Source: an uncultured Eubacteriales bacterium
GTDB lineage: Bacteria > Bacillota > Clostridia > UBA1381 > UMGS1253
Direction: 5' to 3'
Assembly (NCBI GenBank): GCA_900550065.1
Contig: URQR01000019.1
Span: 1-18,207 of the forward strand
DNA: 18,207 bases
Positions 6,237 through 13,795 of the stretch are shown here, piece after piece. The first letter of the stretch is position 1. Each line of letters opens with the position of its first letter. Under the pieces are notes generated by a model, which had not been told where the DNA came from, ran no database searches, and saw nothing but the letters and a program-made list of their open reading frames with translations. Made by a program: the position numbers and the translations under genes.

Positions 6237-8162
6237 ATGGGACTGAATTTGGCACAGAAAATCATAAAAGAACACCTCGTGAGCGGCGAGATGAAGGCGG
6301 GGAGCGAAATTTCCATCCGCATTGACCAGACGCTGACGCAGGACTCGACGGGGACGATGGCGTATTTGCAGTTTGAGGCAATGGGCATCGACCGCGTCAA
6401 AACGAAAAAGTCGGTGGCATACATTGACCACAACACCATCCAGTCCGGGTTTGAAAACGCGGACGACCATAAATACATCCAGACCGTGACGGCGAAGCAC
6501 GGGATTTACTTCTCTAAGCCGGGCAACGGTATCTGCCACCAGGTGCAGCTCGAGCGGTTCGGCGTGCCGGGTATGACGCTACTCGGCAGCGACAGCCATA
6601 CGCCCACGGGCGGCGGCATCGGTATGCTCGCAATTGGCGCGGGCGGGCTCGACGTTGCGGTTGCAATGGGCGGCGGTGCGTACTATCTGATGATGCCGAA
6701 GGTATGTAAGGTCAACCTGACGGGCAAGCTGCGCCCGTGGGTTGCGGCAAAGGATATTATCTTAGAGGTGCTGCGCATTTTGAGCGTAAAGGGCGGCGTC
6801 GGCAAGGTGATCGAGTACGGCGGCGACGCGCTGGCGAATTTGAGCGTACCGGAGCGCGCGACGATTACGAACATGGGCGCGGAGCTTGGCGCGACGACGT
6901 CCATCTTCCCAAGCGACGAGGTGACGCGCGAATTTATGCGTGCACAGGGGCGTGAGGACGACTGGAAGAGCCTTGCAAGCGACGCAGACGCGGTATATGA
7001 CGAAGAAATTACGATTGATTTGGATAAGCTTGTTCCGCTGGCGGCGCGGCCGCATAGCCCGGACAATGTAGAAACGGTTGAGAAGATTGGGCCGATCAAG
7101 GTTGATCAGGTGGCAATCGGCTCGTGCACAAACTCGTCGTACATGGACATGATGAAGGTGGCGGCAGTCCTGAAGGGTAAGACGGTACACCCGGACGTCA
7201 GCCTTGTTATTGCACCGGGGTCGAAGCAGGTGCTCACCATGCTGGCGAAAAACGGCGCACTGGCGGACATGGTTGCGGCAGGCGCGCGTATCTTAGAGTC
7301 GGCGTGCGGCCCGTGTATCGGCATGGGGCAGTCGCCGAAGACGGACGCGGTTTCTCTGCGGACGTTTAACCGGAACTTCTACGGCAGAAGCGGAACGGCC
7401 TCTGCGCAGGTATATCTCGTCAGCCCGGAGGTCGCGGTGGCAAGCGCGCTGACCGGCGTGCTGACCGACCCGCGTACGCTGGGCGACGCACCGAAGGTGG
7501 AAATGCCGAAGGAATTTTTGATCAATGACAACATGGTGCTCGCTCCGGCTCCGGAGGGCAACGACGTCGAGGTAGTGCGCGGGCCGAACATCAAGCCGTT
7601 CCCGCTTAACACCAAAATGGCGGACACGGTGAGTGGCAAGGCGCTCATCAAGGTGGAGGACAACATCACGACTGACCATATCATGCCGTCGAACGCGAAG
7701 CTGCTCCCCTACCGCTCGAACATCCCGTATCTGTCGGAGTTCTGCCTTGTGCCGTGTGACCCGGACTTCCCCAAAAATGCGAAGGAGAACGGCGGCGGTT
7801 TTATCGTAGCTGGCTCGAACTACGGGCAGGGCAGCTCACGCGAGCATGCGGCGCTGGCTCCGCTGTATCTGGGCATTAAGGGTGTGCTGGCGAAGAGCTT
7901 TGCGCGTATCCATGCCGCAAACCTTGTCAACTCCGGCATTTTGCCGATGACGTTTGACAACGAAGCGGATTACGACACGATTGACCAGTTTGACGAGCTG
8001 GTGATCGAGGGTGCGCCGGAGCAGATCAAAGACGGCGACGTGGTCATGGTCAAGAACGTGACAAAGGGCCTGACCTACAAAATGAACATTGCGCTTTCCG
8101 ACCGGCAGAAGGACATGATGCTGGCTGGCGGGCTGATCAACTATACAAGAGAGAACGCATAA
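6237..8162 (+). CDS. Aconitate hydratase (compact bacterial form)
   Basis: Interconverts citrate and isocitrate with a [4Fe-4S] cluster. At 641 aa it is the compact type, much shorter than AcnA (~890 aa), and looks like a large and a small isopropylmalate-isomerase-like part joined. Cluster ligands are Cys297 (GSCTNS) and Cys357/Cys360 (ACGPCIGMGQSP). The GSDSHTPTGGGIG segment (117-129) and the swivel-domain motif GSNYGQGSSREHAA (527-540) are intact. ATG 6237 follows AGGAGG (6224-6229). The next gene, 32 bases downstream, is an isocitrate dehydrogenase, which supports aconitase rather than homoaconitase or isopropylmalate isomerase. Together they would turn citrate into 2-oxoglutarate for glutamate synthesis. 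No citrate synthase lies nearby in the window. Confidence 0.94.
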   Translation: MGLNLAQKIIKEHLVSGEMKAGSEISIRIDQTLTQDSTGTMAYLQFEAMGIDRVKTKKSVAYIDHNTIQSGFENADDHKYIQTVTAKHGIYFSKPGNGICHQVQLERFGVPGMTLLGSDSHTPTGGGIGMLAIGAGGLDVAVAMGGGAYYLMMPKVCKVNLTGKLRPWVAAKDIILEVLRILSVKGGVGKVIEYGGDALANLSVPERATITNMGAELGATTSIFPSDEVTREFMRAQGREDDWKSLASDADAVYDEEITIDLDKLVPLAARPHSPDNVETVEKIGPIKVDQVAIGSCTNSSYMDMMKVAAVLKGKTVHPDVSLVIAPGSKQVLTMLAKNGALADMVAAGARILESACGPCIGMGQSPKTDAVSLRTFNRNFYGRSGTASAQVYLVSPEVAVASALTGVLTDPRTLGDAPKVEMPKEFLINDNMVLAPAPEGNDVEVVRGPNIKPFPLNTKMADTVSGKALIKVEDNITTDHIMPSNAKLLPYRSNIPYLSEFCLVPCDPDFPKNAKENGGGFIVAGSNYGQGSSREHAALAPLYLGIKGVLAKSFARIHAANLVNSGILPMTFDNEADYDTIDQFDELVIEGAPEQIKDGDVVMVKNVTKGLTYKMNIALSDRQKDMMLAGGLINYTRENA

Positions 8163-8194
8163 GAAATCTTTTACGAAAGGGCTGGTTTTTTAGG

Positions 8195-9352
8195 ATGGAA
8201 CAGTTCAGCGAATCGACTGCAAAATTTGCCGCGCTGCTGCAAGAACAGGTAGAGCGCGTAGCAAAGATGAAGGAAACAAAAGACTTTATCGACTACAGCA
8301 AGCTTGACAAAATCGTGATTGGCGTGTGCGGCGGCGACGGCATTGGGCCGTACATCACGGCGCATGCCCAGCATATTTTAGAGTTTTTGCTCGCGGATGA
8401 AGTAAAGGCGGGCAAGGTGGAGTTTAAGGTCATTGACGGCCTGACGATTGAGAACCGCGCCGCACAGAACAAGGCCATTCCGGACGACGTGCTCGAGGAG
8501 CTCAAGAGCTGCCACGTCATCCTGAAGGGGCCGACGACAACGCCGCGCAAGGGCGACAAGTGGCCCAACATCGAGAGCGCGAACGTTGCCATGCGCAAGG
8601 AGCTCGACCTGTTTGCGAATGTGCGCCCGGTCAAGGTGCCAGAGCAGGGCATTGACTGGACGTTCTACCGGGAGAACACAGAGGGTTCTTACGCAGTCGG
8701 GAGCAAGGGCATTCACGTAAACGACGACATTGCGGTTGACTTCTGCATTACGACGACCGAGGGCAGCGAGCGGATTGCGCGCGCGGCGTTCGACTATGCG
8801 CGCAAAAATGGTAAGACACGTGTGACATGCGTGACGAAGTCGAACGTTGTCAAGACGACGGACGGCAAGTTCCTGAGCATTTGCCAGGAGGTTGCAAAAG
8901 AATATCCGGAAATCGAGTTTGACGACTGGTATATCGACATCATGACGGCGAAGCTCGTAGACCCGAAGCGGCGGACACAGTTCCAGGTTATGGTTCTGCC
9001 GAACCTGTACGGCGACATCCTGACCGACGAGGCGGCCGAGTTCCAGGGCGGCGTCGGCACGGCAGGCAGTGCGAACATCGGCAAGCGGTACGCCATGTTT
9101 GAGGCGATCCACGGCAGCGCGCCGCGTATGGTCGAGGAAGGCCGCGCTAAGTATGCCGACCCGTGCAGCATTATCCGCGCGGCGGTTATGCTCTTAAACC
9201 ACATTGGCTACAGCGAGCAGGCAGACAAGCTTGAGAAGGCGCTCGACAAGTGCATGTACACAGAGAAGAAGCTTGTCCTCACCGGACGCGACACCGGCTG
9301 CACCGGCGAAGAGTTTGCAAATTATGTGATGGATACCATCAAGGCTATGTAA
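8195..9352 (+). CDS. Isocitrate dehydrogenase (isocitrate/isopropylmalate dehydrogenase family)
   Basis: Beta-decarboxylating dehydrogenase, 385 aa, predicted to oxidise isocitrate to 2-oxoglutarate. Seen: GDGIGP (47-52), GPTTTP (112-117), the substrate-binding NIESANVAMRKELDLFANVRP with Ser128 and the arginines after it, FYRENTEG (157-164), and the metal-binding YGDILTDEAAEFQGG (272-286). In the cofactor loop the family's HG[ST]AP is followed by RM (311-312), not by the KY of E. coli NADP-type or the DI common in NAD-type enzymes. A short insertion (VEEGRAKY) comes next, so cofactor preference is open. The ribosome site is modest (AAAGGG at 8176-8181, 13 bases before the ATG). It is co-transcribed with the aconitase and ends at a strong terminator. 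Confidence 0.92.
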   Translation: MEQFSESTAKFAALLQEQVERVAKMKETKDFIDYSKLDKIVIGVCGGDGIGPYITAHAQHILEFLLADEVKAGKVEFKVIDGLTIENRAAQNKAIPDDVLEELKSCHVILKGPTTTPRKGDKWPNIESANVAMRKELDLFANVRPVKVPEQGIDWTFYRENTEGSYAVGSKGIHVNDDIAVDFCITTTEGSERIARAAFDYARKNGKTRVTCVTKSNVVKTTDGKFLSICQEVAKEYPEIEFDDWYIDIMTAKLVDPKRRTQFQVMVLPNLYGDILTDEAAEFQGGVGTAGSANIGKRYAMFEAIHGSAPRMVEEGRAKYADPCSIIRAAVMLLNHIGYSEQADKLEKALDKCMYTEKKLVLTGRDTGCTGEEFANYVMDTIKAM

Positions 9353-9379
9353 ACACCAAATAAAAAACATTTGGGTGCA

Positions 9380-9409
9380 AAAACAGGCGGGAAAGTCCCG
9401 CCTGTTTTT
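9380..9409. terminator. Bidirectional terminator between isocitrate dehydrogenase and spoIID
   Basis: CAGGCGGGA (9384-9392) pairs with TCCCGCCTG (9396-9404). The stem is flanked by AAAA (9380-9383) and TTTTT (9405-9409), so it can stop transcription on both strands. The spoIID stop codon lies at its edge. Confidence 0.9.
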
Positions 9410-10412
9410 ATATTGTTCCCGTAAATGCGCCGACCTCTACGCCGGTGTAGTATTTTTTCAGAATGTCGGCATAGCCCATGCCCGTGCCGGCAAGGTAATT
9501 CGCTCCGTACTGGCTCATGCCCACGCCATGACCGTTGCCCTTCGTGTGCATGGTGACCGTATCGCCTTCATAGGAAAAATCGACATTAGTCGAGCGCAGG
9601 CCGAACATGGTGCGCCATTGAGTCCCTTTAATTGTTACGCCGCCGGTGACAAGAGTCGTAATCCCACCCGCCTCGCTGCGTGTAATGTCGCGGACGAGCT
9701 CGCCGTCGTCCCACACCGCCTCCGGGTAGGCGGCGAGCACTTTGTTTTTAAACTCCTCTATGGTCATGGTGACGCTGTCCACAAATTAGGGGGAGAGCTC
9801 CTCCCCTGCGCTCTGTACGCTGACAAGATAGGGGATGTTGCCGCCCCACACATCCTTTGCGTTTTCCGTCGTGCCGCTGCTCGTCGAGTGGAACACCGCA
9901 TTGACGAGATTACCGTTGTAGGTCATTACCACGCCCATTGTCGCGTCCACACAGTCGGAAATTTTCTTCCAGTAGGTATCATAGTTTGCGCCCCATTGTT
10001 TGCGCAGCGTCTCTTCAGACAGCCACGCCTTGCAGTGTGTCGAGTCGGTACACGTCATTGCGCCGTTGTGCTCTGCCGGCGTGCCATCGCGTTTGTAGCC
10101 CTGCATTCGCGTCAGCGTGTAGCTGCGCGCGGCGACGGCCTGCGCCTTGAGCGCTTCGTCATGGAAGCTTGCCGGCATTTCCGCCGCGACCACGCCCTTT
10201 AAGTACTCGCCAAAGGGCATATCCGTCACTTCGCCCGTATCGGAGCGGAAAACAGAAATTGTCTCAAGCGGTTCTGCCACTGAGGCTTTTTCTGTTTTCG
10301 GAGACATCGTGTCTCCGCCTTGCGGAATGCCTTTGAGCGCTGTAACGAGAATATATGGAATAAATAAGATAATCAAGATATAAAGACCTAAAAGCATCAG
10401 CAGTTTCCTCAA
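9408..10412 (-). pseudogene. spoIID: spoIID interrupted by one in-frame TAA
   Basis: SpoIID is the membrane-anchored lytic transglycosylase that, with SpoIIM and SpoIIP, drives engulfment during sporulation. Translation from TTG 10412 gives an N-terminal membrane segment (about 4-24), catalytic Glu78 in AAEMP, KAQAVAARSYTL (89-100), the conserved Cys121/Cys127 pair seen in clostridial SpoIID, and HSTSSGTTENAKDVWGG (175-191). After ELSP (205-208) comes TAA at 9788-9786. The same frame continues with FVDSVTMTIEEFK and the conserved GHGVGMSQYGANYLA to a normal TAA beside the terminator. The restored length is about 334 aa, normal for the family. Both halves look otherwise undamaged, so the nonsense change is recent or is a sequence error. 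GTG 9782 could in principle restart the second half, but no good ribosome site precedes it. Confidence 0.88.
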
Positions 10413-10441
10413 AAAAAGTACGCCCCCAATCTATGGTGCTT

Positions 10442-10468
10442 CACCTATGTGTCCTACCATAATATATG
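10442..10468 (-). promoter_or_regulatory. Possible sporulation-sigma (sigma-E-like) promoter of spoIID
   Basis: On the minus strand CATATATT (10468-10461) is followed after 11 bases by CATAGGTG (10449-10442), roughly like the sigma-E -35 and CATA-type -10 elements. The match is partial and spacing is imperfect. No sigma-A promoter is apparent in the 72-base gap before spoIID. Confidence 0.25.
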
Positions 10469-10484
10469 AGGGCGGCTTGGATTC

Positions 10485-10844
10485 TTAGAACAGTTTAAAG
10501 TCCTTGTCCGATAAAAAAATGTAGCCGAGCGCAATTATGAGTGGCCAGTCGAGCTCCTCGCTGTTTTGTACCAGCAAAACAATCAGGCATAAAAGGATGA
10601 TGTCGTCCGTTTCAAATCGACCGAGCAGCTTTCCGTCCTGAAAAACGCCGTCGAGCAGCGCGGCGGGTCTGCTCTGCTTTTCCCGCTCTGAAGGGGGCTT
10701 ATGCTCCTGCACCGGCTGTGGCGTAATAATTTCGCCGTTTGTGTGGCTGCTTTGCCGCCGTACGCCGCCCTGCGCATGCATAGGAACACCCGAGCTCGGC
10801 GCAAACGGCCCCGTATCGTCATACTGGTAGTATTTTCTTTGCAT
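10485..10844 (-). CDS. Small protein with hydrophobic C-terminal tail, function unknown
   Basis: A 119-aa protein I do not recognise by name. Residues 1-60 are hydrophilic and rich in Gln, Pro, Ser and Gly, likely disordered. Residues 81-93 (DIILLCLIVLLVQ) and 99-112 (DWPLIIALGYIFLS) are two short hydrophobic stretches split by a charged NSEEL turn, suggesting a hairpin membrane anchor. ATG 10844 has GGGGGGA 8 bases upstream, which supports a real gene. It lies 38 bases after the next gene upstream and 72 bases before spoIID on the same strand, so a sporulation role is possible by association only. Confidence 0.7.
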   Translation of the reverse strand: MQRKYYQYDDTGPFAPSSGVPMHAQGGVRRQSSHTNGEIITPQPVQEHKPPSEREKQSRPAALLDGVFQDGKLLGRFETDDIILLCLIVLLVQNSEELDWPLIIALGYIFLSDKDFKLF

Positions 10845-10882
10845 GCGTAGTCCCCCCTATGTGCTCGTGATTCATCGGTTTC

Positions 10883-11281
10883 CTATAAAACATCCTTTAA
10901 ATCCCCCAAAAGCGGCGCGAGGCGCATAAGCCCCAAAAGCTTAATTGCAGTGTCGACGCTCTCGCTCCGGCTTGACCGGACATATGGCTTGATTGCTTTT
11001 AAAAGATTTACGCGCGGGTCGTCCTTTTTGCTAATCTGCTGGTATGCTTGTGCGATTTTAAGCATGCTGTCCACCGGGATACCCGGCGGTATATCGGGCA
11101 TCGCGCCGTCCGTTTTTCCGCCTTTTCCAAGGATAGAGCCAAGCATGTCGGCGGGAGCAGAGCCGGCCTCTTCCCCATCCCCCATAAATGCGCCCAGCAA
11201 TGATTCAATTTTTTCGCCCGCGCCGGGGCTGTTTAACAGGTCTTTTAACATATCGACGGTGTTGCCCATGTCATTTGCCAT
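10883..11281 (-). CDS. Conserved-looking helical protein, function unknown
   Basis: A 132-aa protein. The N-terminal part is Gly/Ala/Asp-rich, and the C-terminal part, with DPRVNLLKAIKPYVRSSR and then SESVDTAIKLLGLMRLAPLL, looks like a compact helical domain that I associate with unnamed small clostridial proteins. I chose ATG 11281 because AGAGGTGG (11294-11287) lies 5 bases upstream; the GTG at 11290 sits inside that site. The gene starts 11 bases after the stop of the preceding minus-strand gene, so the two are co-transcribed. No membrane segment or signal peptide is seen. Confidence 0.75.
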   Translation of the reverse strand: MANDMGNTVDMLKDLLNSPGAGEKIESLLGAFMGDGEEAGSAPADMLGSILGKGGKTDGAMPDIPPGIPVDSMLKIAQAYQQISKKDDPRVNLLKAIKPYVRSSRSESVDTAIKLLGLMRLAPLLGDLKDVL

Positions 11282-11292
11282 TGCGTCCACCT

Positions 11293-11562
11293 CTATTTTT
11301 TCCCTTTTTTGAGCTGATTGAGCGCATCTGCGTTGAGCTTGCTGAGGTCAAGATTCTGCATTTTTTGCTTGACCTGCTGCGGGCTGAGGCTGCCGAGCAT
11401 CTCGAGTACCTTATCCTTGTCGATGCTGTCCAGCTGCTTTTTGAGCTTTGCGCTTTCTGCGTCCGACATGCTCTTGAGCTTTTCAATTCCTTTTTTTAAC
11501 GAGTCTTGATCGATAGAGGATAGAATTTTATCTGCTTTTCCCATTGGGTTATTTTTCGCCAT
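11293..11562 (-). CDS. Small Lys-rich helical protein, function unknown
   Basis: An 89-aa, strongly helical, Lys/Leu/Asp-rich protein with short recurring patterns (LSSIDQDSLKK, LDSIDKDKVLEML, LDLSKLNADALNQLKK) and no Cys or Trp. The repeated SID-x-D and LS-x-L units suggest a small helical bundle or coiled coil. ATG 11562 follows AAAGGA by about 11 bases. It is the first gene of the minus-strand run ending in spoIID, and its stop lies 11 bases before the next start. I do not recognise it; a sporulation link is inferred from position only. Confidence 0.72.
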   Translation of the reverse strand: MAKNNPMGKADKILSSIDQDSLKKGIEKLKSMSDAESAKLKKQLDSIDKDKVLEMLGSLSPQQVKQKMQNLDLSKLNADALNQLKKGKK

Positions 11563-11604
11563 TTTGGGTCCATTCCTTTCTATGCTTACTTAATTTGCTA
11601 TGAT

Positions 11605-11633
11605 ATTATATGCCGCCATGAAATGGTAAATGC
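11605..11633 (-). promoter_or_regulatory. Possible sporulation-type promoter of the small-gene/spoIID run
   Basis: On the minus strand GCATTT (11633-11628), 15 bases, then CATATAAT (11612-11605), which resembles the CATA-type -10 of sporulation sigma factors. A sigma-A reading would use TATAAT, but no -35 lies at the right distance. Position, about 45 bases before ATG 11562, is suitable. Confidence 0.33.
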
Positions 11634-11679
11634 GTGTCCATATGCTATAAATTGTAATTAACTATTAATATAAAAGCTA

Positions 11680-11707
11680 TTTACATTGCTTTAAAGTATG
11701 ATATAAT
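11680..11707 (+). promoter_or_regulatory. Promoter of the SLH protein
   Basis: TTTACA (11680-11685), 16-bp spacer, TATAAT (11702-11707). The predicted start near 11713 coincides with the first hairpin of the leader and leaves about 190 untranslated bases. In the gene-free stretch 11563-11905, this promoter, the leader and the minus-strand promoter are all I can identify. Confidence 0.75.
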
Positions 11708-11710
11708 ATA

Positions 11711-11795
11711 CGCAGAAGCGAAGTTTCTGCGCTTAGAAGAAACCGCTGTCGGTGCACCGCACCTCCTCCCGCAAAGGCGGGAACGCGTTTTCTTC
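11711..11795 (+). promoter_or_regulatory. Structured 5' leader of the SLH mRNA, unidentified
   Basis: The hairpin CGCAGAA (11711-11717)/TTCTGCG (11725-11731) sits at the predicted transcript 5' end. It is followed by a three-way-junction-like fold. The closing stem is GAAGAAA (11736-11742)/TTTCTTC (11789-11795), one C-T mismatch, then CGC/GCG (11744-11746/11785-11787). Inside are GGTGC/GCACC (11751-11755/11759-11763) and TCCCGC/GCGGGA (11767-11772/11777-11782, loop AAAG). I could not match it to the riboswitch consensus sequences I know. There is no terminator-like T-run. An mRNA-stabilising leader, as known for some abundant S-layer transcripts, is the simplest reading. Confidence 0.5.
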
Positions 11796-11905
11796 GGGTT
11801 TGTTTGCTAAAATACATACGAGCAGAGCTTTCGGTGAGATATTATTAATTGATATAGAAATCTGAATATGTGAATTGGTCATGGAGATACAAAGGAGGAA
11901 CGGAA

Positions 11906-13723
11906 ATGAAAAAGACAGTTGCACTCATAACGGCGTGCGTACTTATGCTGACATGCTGTGTATTTGCAAGCGCGGCGGGCTTCTCTGACATGGCGGGGGC
12001 CAACTGGGACTGGGCGCGTGAAACGGTGGATACTCTTGCGGAACAGGGGATTATTAAAGGGTATTCCGACGGTACATACCAGCCGAATAACAGTGTTACG
12101 AATCAGGAGGCGTTTACGCTGTTTGCCCGGATTGTGGGCGTAAATGATGCAATTAATGCGGACGCTGTTGCGGCGGCGCAGGAGGAGTATAAAGACGTTG
12201 CGGCAAAGTACAACACCTATGCGACAAAAGAGCTTTGCTATATGCTCTACCGCGGTATCTTTACGCAGGCGGAGATAGACACTTATTTAGGTGAGGCGAC
12301 GAAGAATAATGAGTTAAAGCGCCATGAGGCGGCGATTTTGATTACAAAGGTAATGGACGGCGAAGACGAGGTCAAAAACACGGTGATGTATGTGTTTGAC
12401 TTTACGGATGCAGATGAGATTCCGGTTGCGTCGAAGGGGTACGTTGACTTTGTGAAGAAAAAAGGAATTATGCAGGGGATGGAGGACAACAAGTTTTCCC
12501 CGAATACGAGCGTGACGCGCGCACAGGTTGCCATCATGCTGAAAAAGACGATGGATGTGATGAGTCTGTCGCATTCGAGCGGGACGATTTCTAATCTTAA
12601 TACCGCTGCGAAAAGTTTTGTCTTAAACGGCAGCACATATACGGCTTCGGACAGGACCAGCGTCAACTTAGACGGAAAACATGTATCCTTTGACGCGCTC
12701 AGCAATGGCGACGACGCGATTGTAACCGTCGATTATAAGGGCCTTTGGTCGATTGACGCGCAAAAAGGCGCGGCAAAGCCGAGCGAGACGATTACGGGAA
12801 TCTTTACCGGTTCGTTTACAGATACGCGCGGCACGTTCTTAAAGGTATATGACCGTGCGGTTGGTATGTCGTCGTTAAAGGAGTACCAGCTGGCGGCGAG
12901 CGATGTAAAGTTTACATACAATGGCAGCGCTGCGACGCAGGCGAGCTTTTCGCCCGACGATATGGTTACGCTGACCTTGACGGATGGGCTTGTGACGGCG
13001 GTTGCGGGTGAGTCAAAAATTTCGAACGTAACCGGCGCGTATGCGAAAGAAATTGTGTTAGACCCTGCGCCTGCGCTTAGGATTACACATGCTGACGCAA
13101 GTTATGACGGGAAGACGTATGAGGTATACAGCGGTGCATATGTATCAAGAAACGGAAAAACGTCGAGTCTGCGCTACATTTTGCCGGGTGACCGGGTAGA
13201 TTTAAAGTTAGAGTATGGCACGATTATTGAAATTACTGCCACGTCGCAGTCGGGCACGGCGACGGGCACGATTCAGGAAATTACGATTGGTGAGAATACG
13301 TCCGGCATTAAGCTTGATGTGGACGGTATAACGAAGTCATACGCAATTGTGCGCGACACGGCAATTTATGTTGACGATGAAGCAGCATCGCTCTACGACT
13401 TACGCCTTGGTTTTTCCGTAACGGTGAAGATTGAAAGCGATACGGTGACTGAGCTTACGGTACGCTCTGTCACGCAGGCGGAGACGATGACGGGAACGGT
13501 CGCTGTCGTGAATGTTTCTTATGGGTTTATCAGCCTGAATGTGACGGATACGGCGGGCAATACGACAACGCATCAGGTATTTGTCAAGAGCAACGCATCA
13601 ATCATTGGTGCGGACGGCGGCTCACGCAAGAGTCTTTCCGACTTACAGGTGGGCGACACCGTGCTGGTAAAAGGCTCAATGAATATGGGCGCATTTGAGG
13701 CGACCAGCGTTGTTATTTTATAA
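11906..13723 (+). CDS. Secreted S-layer-homology (SLH) protein with beta-rich repeats
   Basis: A 605-aa exported protein. ATG 11906 follows AAAGGAGG (11891-11898), and residues 1-23 are a classic signal peptide ending near ASA. Three SLH modules follow, at about 26-78 (FSDMAG...GIIKGYSDGTYQPNNSVTNQEA), 95-150 (degenerate) and 165-217 (GIMQGMEDNKFSPNTSVTRAQ), which usually bind pyruvylated secondary cell-wall polymer. The remaining ~390 residues are Thr/Val/Gly-rich beta modules with a recurring pattern: a G-x-V/I strand, a T-x-I/V strand, then SL-x-DL-x-x-GD-x-V. The cleanest last copy is RKSLSDLQVGDTVLVKG. They resemble DUF5666-like small beta-barrel repeats. There is no catalytic domain in view, so a structural or adhesive surface role is likely. 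It has its own promoter, long leader and terminator. Confidence 0.92.
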   Translation: MKKTVALITACVLMLTCCVFASAAGFSDMAGANWDWARETVDTLAEQGIIKGYSDGTYQPNNSVTNQEAFTLFARIVGVNDAINADAVAAAQEEYKDVAAKYNTYATKELCYMLYRGIFTQAEIDTYLGEATKNNELKRHEAAILITKVMDGEDEVKNTVMYVFDFTDADEIPVASKGYVDFVKKKGIMQGMEDNKFSPNTSVTRAQVAIMLKKTMDVMSLSHSSGTISNLNTAAKSFVLNGSTYTASDRTSVNLDGKHVSFDALSNGDDAIVTVDYKGLWSIDAQKGAAKPSETITGIFTGSFTDTRGTFLKVYDRAVGMSSLKEYQLAASDVKFTYNGSAATQASFSPDDMVTLTLTDGLVTAVAGESKISNVTGAYAKEIVLDPAPALRITHADASYDGKTYEVYSGAYVSRNGKTSSLRYILPGDRVDLKLEYGTIIEITATSQSGTATGTIQEITIGENTSGIKLDVDGITKSYAIVRDTAIYVDDEAASLYDLRLGFSVTVKIESDTVTELTVRSVTQAETMTGTVAVVNVSYGFISLNVTDTAGNTTTHQVFVKSNASIIGADGGSRKSLSDLQVGDTVLVKGSMNMGAFEATSVVIL

Positions 13724-13733
13724 AAATTAAATG

Positions 13734-13764
13734 AAAAACGGTCGTGGTGACACGGCCGTTTTTT
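13734..13764 (+). terminator. Intrinsic terminator of the SLH gene
   Basis: ACGGTCGTG (13738-13746), GTGA tetraloop, CACGGCCGT (13751-13759) with one G-T pair, then a T-run (13759-13764); AAAAA precedes the stem. Confidence 0.88.
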
Positions 13765-13795
13765 AGATGAGGTAGAGAAAAGGGGGAATATTGGT

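Noticed and set aside
9783..9791. Stop-codon reassignment (TAA read as sense) in spoIID.
   Set aside because: TAA ends the integrase, aspS, aconitase, isocitrate dehydrogenase, SLH, stalk-domain and oxidoreductase genes at normal lengths.
9375..10202. 275-codon plus-strand frame opposite spoIID.
   Set aside because: It begins inside the bidirectional terminator and is Arg/His/Cys-rich shadow sequence; the minus strand carries the conserved SpoIID motifs.
11733..11924. 63-codon minus-strand frame opposite the SLH leader.
   Set aside because: It has no ribosome site and lies opposite the structured leader and the SLH start; composition is not protein-like.
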